A DNA stretch of 20,975 bases from an uncultured Opitutaceae bacterium (GCA_937128785.1 CAKZMS010000419.1:1-20975), one strand, 5' to 3'; shown: positions 1 through 6,805, counted from the stretch's first letter. Notes: generated by a model from the letters alone, not told the origin. Numbers and translations are program-made.

Positions 1-444
1 CACCGCAGGGCTGGGAGTCGGGATCATGTTGTTATAAGTCGGAAAGCCCGTCGCCCGCTCTGCGAGGAAACCGGAGCCGGCATTGTGGTGGTTGCGCCCG
101 GTGATGAGGGCGGCGCGCGAGGGGCCGCAAATCGCGGTGGTGTGAAAGCGCGTGTAGCGCAGCCCGTTCGCGGCCAGCTTGTCGAGGGCGGGCGTTGGGA
201 TTGGCCCGCCGAAAGTGCCGGTCTGGCCGAAGCCAACGTCGTCGAGCAGGATCACGAGCACGTTTGGCGCACCCGCGGGAGGCGCGGGGAGCTTGGGCCA
301 TGCCGCTTCGGAATCCTTGTAGGTTTCGCCGATCTTACCTTCAAAGGCTGGCTCGGGCAGCGGGATGATGGTGCGGTCGGGTTCGGCGGCTGCGCACGGG
401 AGGGCGCTGGCGGCGATGAGGAGAAATACGGCTATACGTCTCAT
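1..444 (-). CDS. Exported sulfatase (arylsulfatase family), N-terminal part only
   Basis: The minus-strand frame begins at ATG 444-442 and stays open to the window edge, giving 148 residues with the C-terminus missing. Residues 1-20 form a signal peptide ([20 protein letters not shown]), so the enzyme should work in the periplasm or outside the cell. Residues about 61-71 ([13 protein letters not shown]) match the metal-binding start of the alkaline-phosphatase/sulfatase fold, with the DD pair at 68-69. Residues 106-115 ([10 protein letters not shown]) form the C-x-P-S-R signature, in which Cys106 is converted to formylglycine in this family; RNHH follows. Sulfatases hydrolyse sulfate esters, often of marine or mucin polysaccharides, but the substrate cannot be read here. 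An anaerobic maturase or FGE would be needed and is not in the window. No Shine-Dalgarno site is visible. Family call is secure; the specificity is unknown. Confidence 0.9.
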   Translation of the reverse strand, partial: MRRIAVFLLIAASALPCAAAEPDRTIIPLPEPAFEGKIGETYKDSEAAWPKLPAPPAGAPNVLVILLDDVGFGQTGTFGGPIPTPALDKLAANGLRYTRFHTTAICGPSRAALITGRNHHNAGSGFLAERATGFPTYNNMIPTPSPAV

Positions 445-626
445 GGTCAGGGAGCTGAAAAATGGTCAGGTTCAAACACTAGTGCGATCTGAAAAGGGCC
501 CGTCCAATGATCCGTGGTTTATTTGATAACCTGAATTTATCCGCAGATATTTAGTGCTGGATTTGGGTTCCCCGAAAATGGCTAAGATCTCGGTGACTAC
601 GCTGAGGGGTATCGATCAACGATCTG
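445..626. other. Intergenic stretch without a recognised gene
   Basis: These 182 bases lie between the sulfatase start and the end of the broken toxin gene. They must hold the sulfatase promoter, but I cannot pick convincing -35 and -10 boxes. The only structure seen is the short imperfect inverted repeat GGTTTATTTGATAACC near 520. The full gene-free gap runs 445-1109, and its right part holds the toxin-antitoxin remnants described separately. Confidence 0.5.
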
Positions 627-887
627 CTACCCTCTCTTTATGAGGCGTTCATACTCCCGGGGTGAACCGATCCAAAACCAGATCATATTCCTTCCGTCGG
701 ATATCGCTAATGCGCGCAAGCTGTCATTCACGCGAACGGACCAAAATTTGCCCACTTTCTTAAAGCGCAGCCATGGATGGGATCAATCCGACTTCAAAAG
801 CTCAAACTGCCTATCCGCCTGCCGCCGATTTTCCTGATGCAATTGATGGTAATAGCTCCAGAAACGCGATCCAGGGTGGTGCGTCAG
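627..887 (-). pseudogene. Broken RelE/ParE-superfamily-like toxin (lost start, internal TGA)
   Basis: Reading the minus strand from 887 to the TAG at 629-627 gives 86 codons. They resemble small RelE/ParE-type toxins: an N-terminal helix with FWSYYHQLHQENRRQADRQF, then LLKSD, a stop (TGA at 785-783), then SHPWLRFKKVGKFWSVRVND, LRALAISDGRNMIWFWIGSP and REYERLI. The second half matches the beta-sheet core pattern FKKVG-FWSVRV-YRAL-WFWIG-EY of that superfamily. Two lesions are visible in one otherwise consistent frame. The expected ATG, overlapping the antitoxin stop as ATGA, reads CTG (887-885), and a TGA sits where relatives usually have proline in D-P-x-H-P. The remnant lies directly downstream of an antitoxin-like remnant. 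The family call comes from motif pattern only; mRNA endonuclease or gyrase-inhibitor activity cannot be told apart. It is probably inactive. Confidence 0.6.
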
Positions 888-1053
888 AGCGGACGTGTTT
901 GGCCAGTGTGATATTCGGACAAAGCTTCGTTGGCGAGACTATGGAGCCGCCCCGCCACGGCATCTTCTTCAATCTCGCGATCCCTCATCCACGCTTTCAA
1001 CTCAGCGATTTCGTGACTGGAGGGAGAATGATGGGATCAAAGACGTCGCCCAT
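884..1053 (-). pseudogene. Antitoxin-like remnant paired with the broken toxin
   Basis: In the minus-strand frame ending at TGA 886-884, the codons after the TGA at 1039-1037 read HEIAELKAWMRDREIEEDAV, then AGRLHSLANEALSEYHTGQT and RPL. The ending EALxEYxxGxTRPL is typical of antitoxins that overlap a downstream RelE/ParE-like toxin. It overlaps the toxin start by 4 bases, the usual translational coupling. No good ATG start precedes AELKAW in this frame; the first internal ATG is at 988. A neighbouring frame starts at ATG 1053 and reads MGDVFDPIILPPVTKSLS before stopping at 997, so the original N-terminus may have been separated by a frameshift. A short product from 988 remains possible. The family is inferred from architecture and motif, not from a search. 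Confidence 0.5.
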
Positions 1054-1109
1054 CGGCCATTTCGCTGTTTTCAATTGAGTGGTTCGTCGCTTCGATTCCC
1101 GGCTCGCCT

Positions 1110-1526
1110 ATGAATTTTGAACTCCCTCCCGGTGGTATCTTGCTCGGACTCGGCTGCGATTTGATCGAAGTCGATCGGGTGGCGGGTGTGCTCGACCGGC
1201 AGGCTGAGCGTTTTCGCAACCGGGTCTTTACGGCGGAGGAACAGGCCTACTGCGAAAGTCTCAAACATCCGCACAAACACTATGCGGCCCGGTTTGCCGC
1301 CAAGGAGGCTGTGTCCAAGTGTTTCACCACTGGGATCGGCGCGGAGTTTGGCTGGAAGTCGGCCTCGGTCTATCATGGCGAACGCCATCAGCCGTTGATC
1401 CGGCTCGATGAAGCCGGAGCCGCGTTGTTGCGCCGCTTGGGCGGGACCCATGTGATGGTCAGCCTTTCCCATACCGAAAGTGCGGCCATGGCGGTCGCTG
1501 CAATTGTGAAAGCCCCGTCGTCATGA
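1110..1526 (+). CDS. acpS: Holo-[acyl-carrier-protein] synthase
   Basis: A 138-residue protein that transfers 4'-phosphopantetheine from CoA to the conserved serine of acyl carrier protein, activating cytoplasmic fatty-acid synthesis. The signature GLGCDLIEVDRV (residues 13-24) supplies the metal-binding Asp17, and RFAAKEAVSK (61-70) supplies Glu66, the second metal ligand. The C-terminal VSLSHTESAAMAVAAI is the usual final strand and helix. It is slightly longer than typical AcpS (about 120-130 residues). ATG 1110 is the only start that keeps the short leader before the GLGCDLIEVDR strand. It is the first gene of a tight plus-strand run: its TGA overlaps the next ATG (ATGA at 1523-1526), which suggests translational coupling. 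The family call is secure. Confidence 0.95.
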   Translation: MNFELPPGGILLGLGCDLIEVDRVAGVLDRQAERFRNRVFTAEEQAYCESLKHPHKHYAARFAAKEAVSKCFTTGIGAEFGWKSASVYHGERHQPLIRLDEAGAALLRRLGGTHVMVSLSHTESAAMAVAAIVKAPSS

Positions 1527-2071
1527 GCCAAACCACCCCCGCCGAGCGAAAGAATATGTCCCAGGTTCCGTCGTGGATCATGTTGGGGTTTGTGGTGGGC
1601 GTGCTCACCATGTGGCTGTTTCGCAGCTCCCCGGAGCCGCTGGAACCGGAGGTAGTGGAACCGGTGGCCGAGGTTGAGGAGCCCGCCGAGCCGGACGAAG
1701 AACCGGAAGCCTCGGGCGATGGTTCACTCAGCATGGCCCTCGTGGGCGCGATCTGGGAGGAATATCGGGCCTACGCGTTTTGGAACGAGGACAAGACCCA
1801 GATCGGAGTTTGGAACAGCGCCACCTTCGGCTTCACGGATCGCTACGAAGTCTTGCGGGGCGAAGAGTTCGACTACTTCCGTCCGATCGAGTCATTCACC
1901 CGCCTGACGCTGCCCGGCTATGGTCCCGAAAACAGCCCGATTTTGTTCACCGAAACGGCGGAACAGCGCGCTATCCGTAATCAAAAACTCAACCCGCAGC
2001 CGGTCGAACGGCCCAAACGACCGGATCCCATTGAATTCAATACCTTGCCACCACCACCAGGTGGCGGCTGA
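1523..2071 (+). CDS. Unknown single-pass membrane protein with acidic Pro/Glu linker
   Basis: I do not recognise this 182-residue protein. One hydrophobic segment, SWIMLGFVVGVLTMWLF (about 17-33), is followed by a long acidic proline-rich linker made of P-E-V and E-E-P units (about 36-65). A small folded part comes next: LVGAIWEEYRAYAFWNEDKT, QIGVWNSATFGFTDRYEVLR, then DYFRPIESFTRLTLPGYG. The tail is proline-rich and ends PPPPGGG. The layout suggests an N-in anchor with the domain in the periplasm (inference). It overlaps acpS by ATGA and is 15 bases before nnr, so it is probably co-transcribed with both. The start at 1523 is favoured by that overlap; an in-frame ATG at 1556 is the alternative and would keep the membrane segment. 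No catalytic motif is visible. Confidence 0.8.
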   Translation: MSQTTPAERKNMSQVPSWIMLGFVVGVLTMWLFRSSPEPLEPEVVEPVAEVEEPAEPDEEPEASGDGSLSMALVGAIWEEYRAYAFWNEDKTQIGVWNSATFGFTDRYEVLRGEEFDYFRPIESFTRLTLPGYGPENSPILFTETAEQRAIRNQKLNPQPVERPKRPDPIEFNTLPPPPGGG

Positions 2072-2086
2072 CCCCGAGGCCACGTC

Positions 2087-3577
2087 ATGACATGCTTCCC
2101 GGGATCTGATCCGATCCTCGATTGCGCTGCCGCCGCCGCGTTTGAGCAGAGCTATTTTGACGGTGATGAAGCCCGCGAGTGGGATGCGATGCAACGGGCC
2201 GGAACAGCGGTGGCCGATGCACTGCTGCGCGATCTACAGATGGCGGGCGTGCCGTTGTCCGAACCCGGCCGGGTGTTGCTGCTGGTGGGCAAAGGACATA
2301 ACGGGGGCGACGCCTTACTCGCCGGCGCGCGACTATTGGCCCGAACGTCCTGGACCGTCGAAGTAGGATTCGTGTTTGGCCAGAATCGCTTGCGACCACT
2401 GGCGGTGGCCGCCTGGCGAAAGCTCCAGCACCAAGGCGGGGCGGGGCGGGTCAAGGCGGTGCGTTCCTCGGCGGTGGAGGGACAGCGTTATTTAGCGGTC
2501 CTCGATGGAGTGTTTGGCTTTCAATTTCGCTCGCCCTTGCCGGATGTGGCGAAGCACTGGTTTGGGGCGTCACAGGGTGCGACCACGCGTTTCAGGGGAT
2601 CAGTGGACTTACCAAGTGGTTTGGACGAAGACGGTGCGTTTGTGGCTGATGCTACCTACGCTACGGGGATCCTGAAATCGCCGTTGTTGTCCTGCCCCGG
2701 CGCGGGGCGCTTACGTTATCTCGATCTCGGGTTCTTTGAGCTAGAGGCCCAAGGGAAACAACGGGTGCTGAAGGCGAGTATCTTGGATCCACTACGGGCG
2801 CTGCGTCCGGTCGGTTCTGACAAACGCAGCTACGGCCAGTTGGCGGTGATCGGCGGTTCCCGGGCTTATCCGGGAGCGGTGGGTCTGAGCGTGGCGGCGG
2901 CATTGCTGAGCGGCGTGGGCAACGTGATGGCGTTTGTCCCAGAGTCCCAAGCGGCGGCCTTTGCGGCGCGTTGGCCCGAGGCGATGTGGATGGGGTGCGC
3001 CGAAACGGAAGAGGGCAGCATCGCCATGGAGGCGGGGCTCGATGTTCGACGCCATCTTCAACGCGCGAGTGCGCTTCTCATTGGTCCGGGGTTGGGTCGT
3101 GAACCAGAGACGATGGCGCTGGTGGCCGAGCTGATTCGCGACAGTCGAATTCCGCTCGTATTGGATGCGGATGCCTTGCAGGCCGATTTGGTGAGATGCG
3201 GTGATGCGGTCCGCATCCTGACTCCGCATGCTGGCGAACTGGCCCGGCTCAAGCTCGATGCGGGCGAGATGCCGGAGAACTGCACGATTGTGCGCAAAGG
3301 GCCAATCACTCGGATCGAACATGAGAACGTGACCTATCATTCCATCGAAGGTGGGCCTGGATTGGCCCGTGGGGGCAGTGGCGACATGTTGGCGGGGTTG
3401 ATCGGTGGGCGTCTGGCGGCCACTCCGGATCAGCCGGCACAGGCGGCTATGCAGGCGACCTTTTGGCATGGTCGGGCGGCGCGTCGGTTGGGGGAAAGCC
3501 AAGGTGAAGTATCGGTGCGCAATTCGGCTTTGATCGATCATCTGAACCCGGTGCTGCGCGAGGGGACTGCCGAATGA
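2087..3577 (+). CDS. nnr: Bifunctional NAD(P)HX epimerase / dehydratase
   Basis: A 496-residue fusion that repairs hydrated NADH and NADPH. The N-terminal YjeF_N epimerase part (about 1-220) interconverts R- and S-NAD(P)HX. The C-terminal ribokinase-like part (about 235-490) dehydrates S-NAD(P)HX, using ADP in bacteria. N-terminal motifs are LLLVGKGHNGGDALLAGARL (residues 64-83), LDGVFGF and VDLPSGLDED. C-terminal motifs are GGSRAYPGA, LLIGPGLGRE, PLVLDADAL, LTPHAGELARL and GGPGLARGGSGDMLAGLIGG, where Asp433 of GSGD is the catalytic aspartate. The family's usual NNGGDG reads HNGGDA here, with His71 replacing the first Asn. It lies 15 bases after the unknown membrane protein and overlaps dprA by ATGA (3574-3577). 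Identity is secure; epimerase competence is slightly uncertain because of the changed motif. Confidence 0.93.
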   Translation: MTCFPGSDPILDCAAAAAFEQSYFDGDEAREWDAMQRAGTAVADALLRDLQMAGVPLSEPGRVLLLVGKGHNGGDALLAGARLLARTSWTVEVGFVFGQNRLRPLAVAAWRKLQHQGGAGRVKAVRSSAVEGQRYLAVLDGVFGFQFRSPLPDVAKHWFGASQGATTRFRGSVDLPSGLDEDGAFVADATYATGILKSPLLSCPGAGRLRYLDLGFFELEAQGKQRVLKASILDPLRALRPVGSDKRSYGQLAVIGGSRAYPGAVGLSVAAALLSGVGNVMAFVPESQAAAFAARWPEAMWMGCAETEEGSIAMEAGLDVRRHLQRASALLIGPGLGREPETMALVAELIRDSRIPLVLDADALQADLVRCGDAVRILTPHAGELARLKLDAGEMPENCTIVRKGPITRIEHENVTYHSIEGGPGLARGGSGDMLAGLIGGRLAATPDQPAQAAMQATFWHGRAARRLGESQGEVSVRNSALIDHLNPVLREGTAE

Positions 3578-4689
3578 GCCTGACGGAAAAACAGGCGTTT
3601 CTGGTGCTCAATGCCTTGCCGGGAATCGGTCCGGTAAATCTGCGTCGATTGCTCGATGATTTCGGGGACGACCCGGGGGCGGTTCTAAGTGCCGGCGCGG
3701 CCGCGTTGGAGCGGGTCAAAGGGGTGGGGCCGAAAATAAGCGGTGCCGTCACGGGTTGGCGTGACCTGGTAAATCTCGCGCGGGAGGAGTCGCGCCTGAC
3801 CCAGGCGGGGGCCCGCTTTGTCACCTGCCGGGAACCCACCTACCCGGCACTGCTGCGGGAGCTCTACGATCCGCCCATCGGTTTGTATCAGAAAGGCGAC
3901 TACGCCTTTGATCGGCCGGCCATTGCGATGGTGGGGAGTCGCCGCACCACCTTGTATGGACAAAAGGTGGCCAAGACCCTGGCGTCCGAATTGGCGCGAG
4001 CGGGATTCTGTGTCGTCAGCGGCTTGGCCCGGGGCATCGATACGGCCGCGCATGAAGGTGCGGTTGAAGCGGGGGGACCTACCGTGGGAGTTTTGGGCAC
4101 CGGCTTGGATATTATCTATCCGCCGGCAAATTTGGATGTCTACCGCGCGGTTGAATCCGTGGGCGCCGTCGTCACGGAGTTTCCCTTTGGGCGTCGCGCC
4201 GATCGACAGTCGTTTGCTATGCGCAACCGAATCGTGGCGGGCATGTCGGTGGGAGTGGTTGTCATCGAGTCCGACAAGGCGGGTGGCTCGATGATCACGG
4301 CCCGATTTGCCGGTGAGCAGGGACGACAGCTCTTTGCGGTGCCCGGCCGCATTGATCAACCCACCAGCGCAGGGTGTCATCAGCTGATTCAAGACGGTGC
4401 CAAGCTTACCACCTGCGTGGATGATATTCTGGCCGAATTCAGTTACTTGGAAGGATTGGCGCCGACGCCCATTGCGCAGACCGCTACAAAGGGTGAGGCC
4501 GAAGGACCTCCCATGTCACCGATTGAGGCAAAGATCATGGCTGGCTTCGCGGGCGGAGCGCGATTGATTGCTGATGAGTTAGCGGAAATCACCGGAGAAC
4601 CCATTGCCGAAGTGAACACGGCCCTGATGATGCTGGAACTCCAGCGCCGAATCGCCAAGCAACCCGACGGCCGCTTCGAGGCGGTTTGA
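3574..4689 (+). CDS. dprA: DNA-processing protein DprA (Smf)
   Basis: A 371-residue cytoplasmic protein that binds incoming single-stranded DNA and loads RecA during natural transformation. Residues about 1-70 form a helix-hairpin-helix-like region (LNALPGIGPVNLRRLL, then VKGVGPKI). The Rossmann-like core starts at GSRRTTLYG (121-129) and continues with VVSGLARGIDTAAHEGA, TVGVLGTGLDIIYPPAN, FPFGRRADRQSFAMRNRIVA, GGSMITARFAGEQGR and FAVPGRIDQPTSAGCHQLI, all hallmarks of DprA. The last about 70 residues (SPIEAKIMAGFAGGARLIAD, then MMLELQRRI) form the C-terminal winged-helix domain seen in many DprA proteins. Length and domain order are normal. It is the last gene of the acpS run and ends 6 bases before a strong hairpin. 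No other competence genes are in the window. Confidence 0.96.
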   Translation: MSLTEKQAFLVLNALPGIGPVNLRRLLDDFGDDPGAVLSAGAAALERVKGVGPKISGAVTGWRDLVNLAREESRLTQAGARFVTCREPTYPALLRELYDPPIGLYQKGDYAFDRPAIAMVGSRRTTLYGQKVAKTLASELARAGFCVVSGLARGIDTAAHEGAVEAGGPTVGVLGTGLDIIYPPANLDVYRAVESVGAVVTEFPFGRRADRQSFAMRNRIVAGMSVGVVVIESDKAGGSMITARFAGEQGRQLFAVPGRIDQPTSAGCHQLIQDGAKLTTCVDDILAEFSYLEGLAPTPIAQTATKGEAEGPPMSPIEAKIMAGFAGGARLIADELAEITGEPIAEVNTALMMLELQRRIAKQPDGRFEAV

Positions 4690-4695
4690 TCGAGG

Positions 4696-4747
4696 GTAGT
4701 GCCGTGGTTTAGCCGGCACTGAAACGCCGGCTAAAGCACGGCGCTAC
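4696..4747. repeat. REP-like inverted repeat / hairpin between dprA and the HIT gene
   Basis: The 22-base arms (4696-4717 and 4726-4747) pair over their whole length, with one G.T wobble and one G-G mismatch, around the 8-base loop ACTGAAAC. The stem core is TTTAGCCGGC against GCCGGCTAAA, flanked by GTAG and CTAC. It lies between the convergent dprA and HIT genes, so it could end transcription from both sides. It lacks a long T-tract, though, and its form recalls REP or RAYT-mobilised palindromes. Copy number in the genome decides which. Confidence 0.7.
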
Positions 4748-4762
4748 TTTGCGGAAGCCAGG

Positions 4763-5101
4763 CTATCCCGGTGGCCACTCAAGCTGGCGTTTACCGAGAA
4801 GATGCACGTGGAGGTGGGGGACGCTCTCACCGCCATCCGGGCCGTTGTTGATCACCACCCGGAAGCCGTTGGCCAGCTCGAGCTTCCGGGCGATGTTACG
4901 GGCGGTGAGCATGAGATGACCCAAAAGTTCACCATCGTCGTCCGAGGCCTCGGCCAGGCGGGGGAGAGGTTTCTTGGGAATCACCAGGACATGCACCGGC
5001 GCTTGCGGCTGAATGTCATGGATGACGATGCACAGGTCGTCCTCGTGCTCGATGTTGGCGGGGATCTCGCGGTCGATGATCTTCTCAAACAGGGTGCTCA
5101 T
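4763..5101 (-). CDS. HIT-family nucleotide hydrolase (histidine triad protein)
   Basis: A 112-residue HINT-like protein. The open frame extends upstream to 5182, but those codons read through a repeat. ATG 5101 begins MSTLFEKIIDREIPANI, the usual start of this family. Family landmarks are FEKII-IPA near the N-terminus, HDIQPQAPVHVLVIPKKPLP in the middle, VVINNGPDGGESVPHLHVHL near the end, and the histidine triad H96-L-H98-V-H100. HINT proteins hydrolyse phosphoramidate bonds of nucleoside monophosphates, such as AMP-lysine, in the cytoplasm. The physiological substrate is generally unknown. The gene is downstream of the 168-residue unknown gene on the same strand but is separated from it by 97 bases containing an inverted repeat, so co-transcription is uncertain. 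Confidence 0.93.
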   Translation of the reverse strand: MSTLFEKIIDREIPANIEHEDDLCIVIHDIQPQAPVHVLVIPKKPLPRLAEASDDDGELLGHLMLTARNIARKLELANGFRVVINNGPDGGESVPHLHVHLLGKRQLEWPPG

Positions 5102-5118
5102 GATGGGGGAAGTATTGG

Positions 5119-5202
5119 GTAGTGAGTAGCGGGTAGCGAGTAGACTCAATCCTCCGTGCTTTTCGAGATGCTCGCTCCTCACTACCCGCTACTCGCTACT
5201 AC
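5119..5202. repeat. Long imperfect inverted repeat built from GTAGCGGGTAG-like units
   Basis: Arms of about 25 bases at 5119-5143 and 5178-5202 are near-complementary; both contain GAGTAGCGGGTAG or its complement, differing at about two core positions. The arms are themselves made of short repeated units (GTAGTGAGTAGCGGGTAGCG). The 34-base spacer has no coding signal. The right arm covers the stop codon (5201-5199) of the upstream 168-residue gene. It may be a dispersed intergenic repeat that ends or stabilises the transcript of that gene; this is inference. Confidence 0.65.
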
Positions 5203-5705
5203 AAAAACAATAAATTCAGGTTCGCCGAGGGGGCGGTGCGGGCGGCGGCGAGTTCCCGGGTGTACTCTAGCGCGTCGGCGTATTCCTGTTTGCGGCGGGG
5301 CGTTTTTCGTTTGTCGGCTGGGAGCAAGGCTGGTCGGAGATTGGTGACCAACAGGGTCGATTCGCGAAAGGGAGAGAGTTTCTTCAGACCGGTCATCAAC
5401 TCGGCCCGGGCAAACAAAGGGGTGGCGGCGGTCAGCGTGTGCGAAGCATCCCAGTGAAAGAATCCATGGCGCGGCAGATGCGCGAAGGATTTGGCCAGGA
5501 GCTCGGCGGCGGCCGTGTTGAAGGCCGCGTCATATTTGGCGGCGAATTCCGGATGCTCCGTGGTTTGCGCTTCGAATTCGGACAAACTGAACGTGATGGC
5601 CGATTTGATCTGTTCGGCCAAATACAGATCCTGCCCGGTGACGTGGGCGAAGAGCGCGTTGATGAGGTGGAGGCGTTGGAGTTCAACGCGTGATGTTGAG
5701 CTCAT
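5199..5705 (-). CDS. Unknown 168-residue cytoplasmic protein next to nrdR
   Basis: I do not recognise the family. The protein has no signal peptide or clear membrane segment and looks mostly helical. The first half, LHLINALFAHVTGQDLYLAE and AITFSLSEFEAQTTEHPEFA, is followed by LLAKSFAHLPRHGFFHWDAS, then LMTGLKKLSPFRESTLLVTN and a basic stretch PADKRKTPRRKQEY. It starts 2 bases after the nrdR stop codon, so it is very probably translated from the same message. The stop codon lies inside the inverted repeat at 5178-5202, so the last few codons (LFL) may derive from repeat insertion. No catalytic motif can be named. Coding is supported by the tight spacing and normal composition. Confidence 0.75.
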   Translation of the reverse strand: MSSTSRVELQRLHLINALFAHVTGQDLYLAEQIKSAITFSLSEFEAQTTEHPEFAAKYDAAFNTAAAELLAKSFAHLPRHGFFHWDASHTLTAATPLFARAELMTGLKKLSPFRESTLLVTNLRPALLPADKRKTPRRKQEYADALEYTRELAAARTAPSANLNLLFL

Positions 5706-5707
5706 GC

Positions 5708-6160
5708 CTAGGGACGATCGAGTGACTCGATCTCTTCAATAAACTCCGACGCATCCCGGAACTGTTTGTAGATGCTCGCGAAGCGCACATAGGCGACCTG
5801 GTCGATCCGGGAGAGTCGCTCCATTACCGCATCGCCGATGGCACGGGAGGGGATCTGCGTGTCGAACTGCGCCTCCAAGATATCGATCACGTCCTCGATC
5901 AGCATGGCCACCTGTTCATCGTCGATGGGTCGTTTGTGGCAGGCCGCCCGGATCGAGCGGGTGAGTTTTTCACGATCAAACTCTTCGCGACGCTCGTCAC
6001 GTTTTACGACGATCAAGCCCTCGCGCACCAGCGTCTCCGTGGTGCTGAAACGGTTGCCGCATTCCAAACATTCGCGGCGGCGACGGATCGTGTTCCCTTC
6101 CTTACTTATGCGGGAATCGATGACCTTGTCCTCGATGGATGTGCATTTGGGGCAGCGCAT
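5708..6160 (-). CDS. nrdR: Transcriptional repressor NrdR of ribonucleotide reductase genes
   Basis: A 150-residue regulator that senses ATP/dATP and represses ribonucleotide reductase genes by binding NrdR boxes. The N-terminal zinc ribbon has Cys3, Cys6, Cys31 and Cys34 (MRCPKC, then RRRRECLECGNRFSTTE). The ATP-cone follows from about residue 49, with VVKRDERREEFDREKL, then RPIDDEQVAMLIEDV, and ends VAYVRFASIYKQFRD, all typical. Length matches the family. The gene lies 9 bases downstream of the pabA/trpG stop and 2 bases upstream of the unknown 168-residue gene, so the three probably share a message. No nrd genes are in the window, so its targets lie elsewhere. Confidence 0.97.
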   Translation of the reverse strand: MRCPKCTSIEDKVIDSRISKEGNTIRRRRECLECGNRFSTTETLVREGLIVVKRDERREEFDREKLTRSIRAACHKRPIDDEQVAMLIEDVIDILEAQFDTQIPSRAIGDAVMERLSRIDQVAYVRFASIYKQFRDASEFIEEIESLDRP

Positions 6161-6169
6161 GGTGGTGAA

Positions 6170-6733
6170 TTAGAGCTTCAGGAAGTTCTCTAGAATGTTC
6201 ATGCCGCCATCGGTGGCAATGGATTCGGGATGAAACTGAACGCCCCAGATGGGCTCTGATTTATGCCGGATTCCCATGATCTCGCCCTCGGCGGTTTCGG
6301 CGGTGACTTCCAGACAATCCGGCAGGGAATCGCGTTCGATCACCAACGAGTGGTAGCGAGTCGCCGGAAACCCCTGAGGCAGTCCTTTGAAGACGTCAGT
6401 GTCACGGTGTTTGATGGGGGAGGTCTTGCCGTGCATTAATCGGTCGGCCCGTACAATTTTGCCGCCGAAGTGTTGACCAATGCTTTGGTGGCCCAGGCAC
6501 ACCCCGAAGAGTGGCACTTTTCCGGCAAAGGCGGCGATCATCTCAAGCGAGATGCCCGCCTCGGTGGGAGAGCAGGGCCCCGGGGAAATCATCACTCGCT
6601 CCGGGTGCAGGGCGAGTGCTTCGGCCGGGGAAATCTCGTCATTGCGGAATACACGCTGCTCCACGCCCAGCTGACCGAAGTATTGGACGAGGTTGAAGGT
6701 AAACGAGTCGTAGTTGTCGATGACGAGGAGCAC
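6170..6733 (-). CDS. pabA: Glutamine amidotransferase of anthranilate / aminodeoxychorismate synthase
   Basis: A class-I glutamine amidotransferase of 187 residues. It supplies ammonia from glutamine to the TrpE or PabB partner acting on chorismate. From GTG 6733 the product begins [20 protein letters not shown], the standard N-terminus. Catalytic residues are Cys79 in [16 protein letters not shown], and His168 and Glu170 in [10 protein letters not shown]. The frame stays open to an ATG at 6817, but those 28 extra codons (low-complexity [13 protein letters not shown]) would overlap tgt, so GTG is preferred. trpG and pabA cannot be separated by sequence alone, and many bacteria use one protein for both folate and tryptophan synthesis. 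No trpE or pabB is nearby; the symbol pabA is therefore provisional. It is followed after 9 bases by nrdR. Confidence 0.92.
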   Translation of the reverse strand: MLLVIDNYDSFTFNLVQYFGQLGVEQRVFRNDEISPAEALALHPERVMISPGPCSPTEAGISLEMIAAFAGKVPLFGVCLGHQSIGQHFGGKIVRADRLMHGKTSPIKHRDTDVFKGLPQGFPATRYHSLVIERDSLPDCLEVTAETAEGEIMGIRHKSEPIWGVQFHPESIATDGGMNILENFLKL

Positions 6734-6761
6734 GGGACGTAGCGGGGGATTAGCTGGTGGA

Positions 6762-6790
6762 TTGACAGTGGGGTCAAGCGTCCGGGTAGG
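6762..6790 (+). promoter_or_regulatory. Possible tgt promoter
   Basis: TTGACA at 6762-6767 is a perfect sigma-70 -35 box, but the hexamer 17 bases later (GGTAGG, 6785-6790) is a poor -10 match. It sits in the 72-base space between the divergent pabA and tgt starts. The purine-rich GGGTAGGGTGGGG just before ATG 6806 may serve as the ribosome-binding region. Confidence 0.25.
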
Positions 6791-6805
6791 GTGGGGGCTA
6801 CATCC

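Noticed and set aside
640..1078. Plus-strand open frames of 65 and 101 codons in the gap before acpS
   Set aside because: Their translations look random, whereas the opposite strand shows coherent toxin and antitoxin remnants in the same region.
2792..3541. A 249-residue minus-strand open frame inside nnr
   Set aside because: It is the complement of the well-supported dehydratase half of Nnr, and its sequence has no domain pattern.
5102..5182. Upstream extension of the HIT gene to 5182
   Set aside because: The extra 27 codons read through a repeat (LATRYSLPNTSP). Homologues begin at MSTLFEKII, ATG 5101.
6791..6805. GTG 6791 as the tgt start
   Set aside because: It adds only MGATS before the family-typical [12 protein letters not shown] 6806 is the better supported start.
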